NCBI RefSeq assembly: GCF_031880315.1
Contig: NZ_CP134771.1
Span: forward strand, 3,870,501 to 3,934,500
Direction: 5' to 3'
Source: Pseudomonas baltica
GTDB lineage: Bacteria > Pseudomonadota > Gammaproteobacteria > Pseudomonadales > Pseudomonadaceae
DNA: 64,000 nucleotides
The translations under genes were made by a program, and so were the position numbers. The stretch's first letter is position 1, and every line of letters begins with the position of its first letter. This document shows, piece after piece, positions 62,606 to 64,000 of the stretch. Below the pieces are notes generated by a model, which saw only the letters and a program-made list of their open reading frames with translations, was not told where the DNA came from and ran no database searches.

Positions 62606-63987
62606 GTGCAGGCATGGGCGTGAAGTGGTGGAGGCTGATGGGCGGCCTGATGGCAGCCTGGATGAGCCTGCAAGCCGTTGCGGATGTGGGCCAGGACAGC
62701 CCCAAGGCGGCTGATTTCAGCGTGCAGGTGCCGCTCGGCCTCAGTGGCGAGGGGCCTTGGTACCGGCTTGAATTACCCTTGGCGCTGCAGCTCAGTGCGC
62801 GGCGGTCCGACACCGAAGACCTGCGTGTTTTCGATGCGGGCGGCGAGCCGCAGGCCTTTGCGCTGTTCCGCCAGCAGCCGACGGCGCAATCGCGCTCCCA
62901 GGAAAACACCGTGCAGTGGTTTCCTCTCTACGACAGCCGCGAGGCGCTCGGCAGCGCCCCTAGCGTCAAGGTGCAGCTGGGCCAGGCTGGCGCTGTGGTC
63001 GATGTGCTCTCGGCCAAGCCGGCAGATGCGGGCAAGCAGGTACTACGCGGTTGGCTGATCGACACCAGCGCCATCGCCCAGCCCCTCACGCGTCTGGCCC
63101 TGAACTGGGCGGACGAGCAGGATGGCTTTCAGCGTTTCAGTATCGAGGCCAGTGACGATCTGCAGCATTGGCAGCCCTGGGGTGAGGGTCAGGTAGCGCG
63201 GTTGTCGTTCGCCAACGAGCGCGTCGAGCAGCACGAGGTGACCTTGCCGGGGCGCCAGGCGCGTTATTTGCGGCTGCTGTGGCAGAGCCCGGTCACTGCG
63301 CCGACGCTTAGCGTGGTGCAGGTGCTCAGCAGCGAGGTCCGCGCACTGGCGCCCGCCCTCAATTGGAGCGCGCCGCTGGCAGGTAGCGCCACGGGCCAGA
63401 CGGGCGAGTATGTGTGGCGGCTGCCGGCGCAACTGGCGGTGGAACGGCTGAAGCTGGATCTGGTGCAACCCAACACGCTGGCGCCGGTGGTGGTGTCGGG
63501 GCGCGGTGGGCCGACAGAGCCTTGGCGGCGGTTGCGCTCGGGGTTGTTCTATCGCCTCAGCCAGGGCGCGCAGGAGAGCGTCGAGGACGAAATGCCGATG
63601 GCGGGTGAGCCGTTGCGCGAGGTGCAGATCAAGGTCGACGAGCGCGGAGGCGGCCTGGGCACTGAGACGCCGACGCTGAGGGTGGCCGTGCGCGCCACCG
63701 AAGTGGTATTCCTGGCACGGGGCAAGGCGCCCTTTACCCTGGCGATCGGCAATGCTCTGGCGCAACCGGCCAGTCTGCCGTTGAACATCCTGCTGGCGGC
63801 CAACCCCAAGCCCCTGAGCGAGTTGGGCGTGGCGCGGCTGGCAGGTACGCCGATGATCGCCGGCGGCAACGATGTGGCGCCAGCGCCTGCAACCGACTGG
63901 AAACGGATCGCGCTGATCGCCGTGCTGCTGCTGGGCGTCGCGATGCTGGCAGCCATGGCCCGCAGCTTGCTTGCAAAGCCGTCGTAG
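62602..63987 (+). CDS. DUF3999 family membrane-anchored protein
   Basis: A 461-residue protein with an N-terminal signal/anchor (WWRLMGGLMAAWMSLQAVA), a large beta-rich periplasmic part (VQVPLGLSGEGPWYRLELPL, FSIEASDDLQHWQPWGEG, LPGRQARYLRLLWQSP) and a C-terminal membrane segment (IALIAVLLLGVAMLAAMA). It fits DUF3999. The start is a TTG at 62602, with AGGGG 8 bases upstream; an ATG at 62614 is the alternative. It is coupled to the DUF2339 gene, so the two may form one complex. Confidence 0.82.
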   Translation: MSAGMGVKWWRLMGGLMAAWMSLQAVADVGQDSPKAADFSVQVPLGLSGEGPWYRLELPLALQLSARRSDTEDLRVFDAGGEPQAFALFRQQPTAQSRSQENTVQWFPLYDSREALGSAPSVKVQLGQAGAVVDVLSAKPADAGKQVLRGWLIDTSAIAQPLTRLALNWADEQDGFQRFSIEASDDLQHWQPWGEGQVARLSFANERVEQHEVTLPGRQARYLRLLWQSPVTAPTLSVVQVLSSEVRALAPALNWSAPLAGSATGQTGEYVWRLPAQLAVERLKLDLVQPNTLAPVVVSGRGGPTEPWRRLRSGLFYRLSQGAQESVEDEMPMAGEPLREVQIKVDERGGGLGTETPTLRVAVRATEVVFLARGKAPFTLAIGNALAQPASLPLNILLAANPKPLSELGVARLAGTPMIAGGNDVAPAPATDWKRIALIAVLLLGVAMLAAMARSLLAKPS

Positions 63988-64000
63988 GACGTACTACAAC

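Overview
The window is a chromosomal segment of a fluorescent-type Pseudomonas (putida/fluorescens lineage). The evidence is the high GC content, Pseudomonas-style REP repeats (cttcgcgggcaagccttgctccca) between genes, and a conserved gene set in familiar order: mutY-yggX, hisBHAF, ctpA-envC-gpmI, grxC-secB, trmL, ntrBC, glnA, thiI and typA. These assignments come from reading protein motifs, not from database searches.

Region 1 (1-13449) is the portal-side end of a P2/phiCTX-type prophage lying against the 3' end of a tRNA-Thr gene. The late genes follow the P2 order: endolysin and holin, then X, L, M, N, O on the minus strand, and P, Q on the plus strand, with one dyad between the two divergent late operons. 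Between the portal gene and the tRNA, where phiCTX carries its cytotoxin cargo, sits a cargo block: a GHKL ATPase with a C-terminal PD-(D/E)xK-like nuclease motif, a Vsr-like endonuclease and a cytosine-C5 DNA methyltransferase. This looks like a restriction or anti-phage cassette. Next come three tiny overlapping or closely spaced genes, a run of hairpins, a doubly broken antirepressor gene, and about 1 kb of non-coding DNA that includes an AT-rich element with 31-bp inverted ends. Integrase and replication genes are not in the window; in a phiCTX layout they would lie beyond the left edge.

Region 2 (13525-25186) holds a methyltransferase, an orphan amino-acid binding protein, gabP, an O-acetyltransferase paired with an O-antigen-ligase-like protein, tRNA-Phe, yggX, mutY and asmA. 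Region 3 (25493-40700) holds an OxlT-like transporter, hisB-hisH-DUF2164-hisA-hisF, a binding protein, a deacetylase-ctpA-envC-gpmI cell-envelope and glycolysis block on the minus strand, rhodanese-grxC-secB on the plus strand, and the trmL/hypothetical divergent pair. It ends with a seven-unit tandem repeat of about 94 bp whose units carry sequence-diverged but still paired hairpins.

Region 4 (40727-51301) is the nitrogen block: ntrC, ntrB, a cupin protein, two DUF4124 proteins, a secreted chorismate mutase, and glnA with a clear sigma-54 promoter and NtrC site, followed by thiI and typA. Region 5 (51470-55941) is a small catabolic operon (DUF2848, amidase, MFS transporter) with a divergent GntR/FCD regulator and matching TGATATATCA sites. 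Region 6 (56151-63987) holds a cysteine-cluster protein, glgP and a DUF2339-DUF3999 membrane pair; a REP sequence has become part of the DUF2339 coding sequence.
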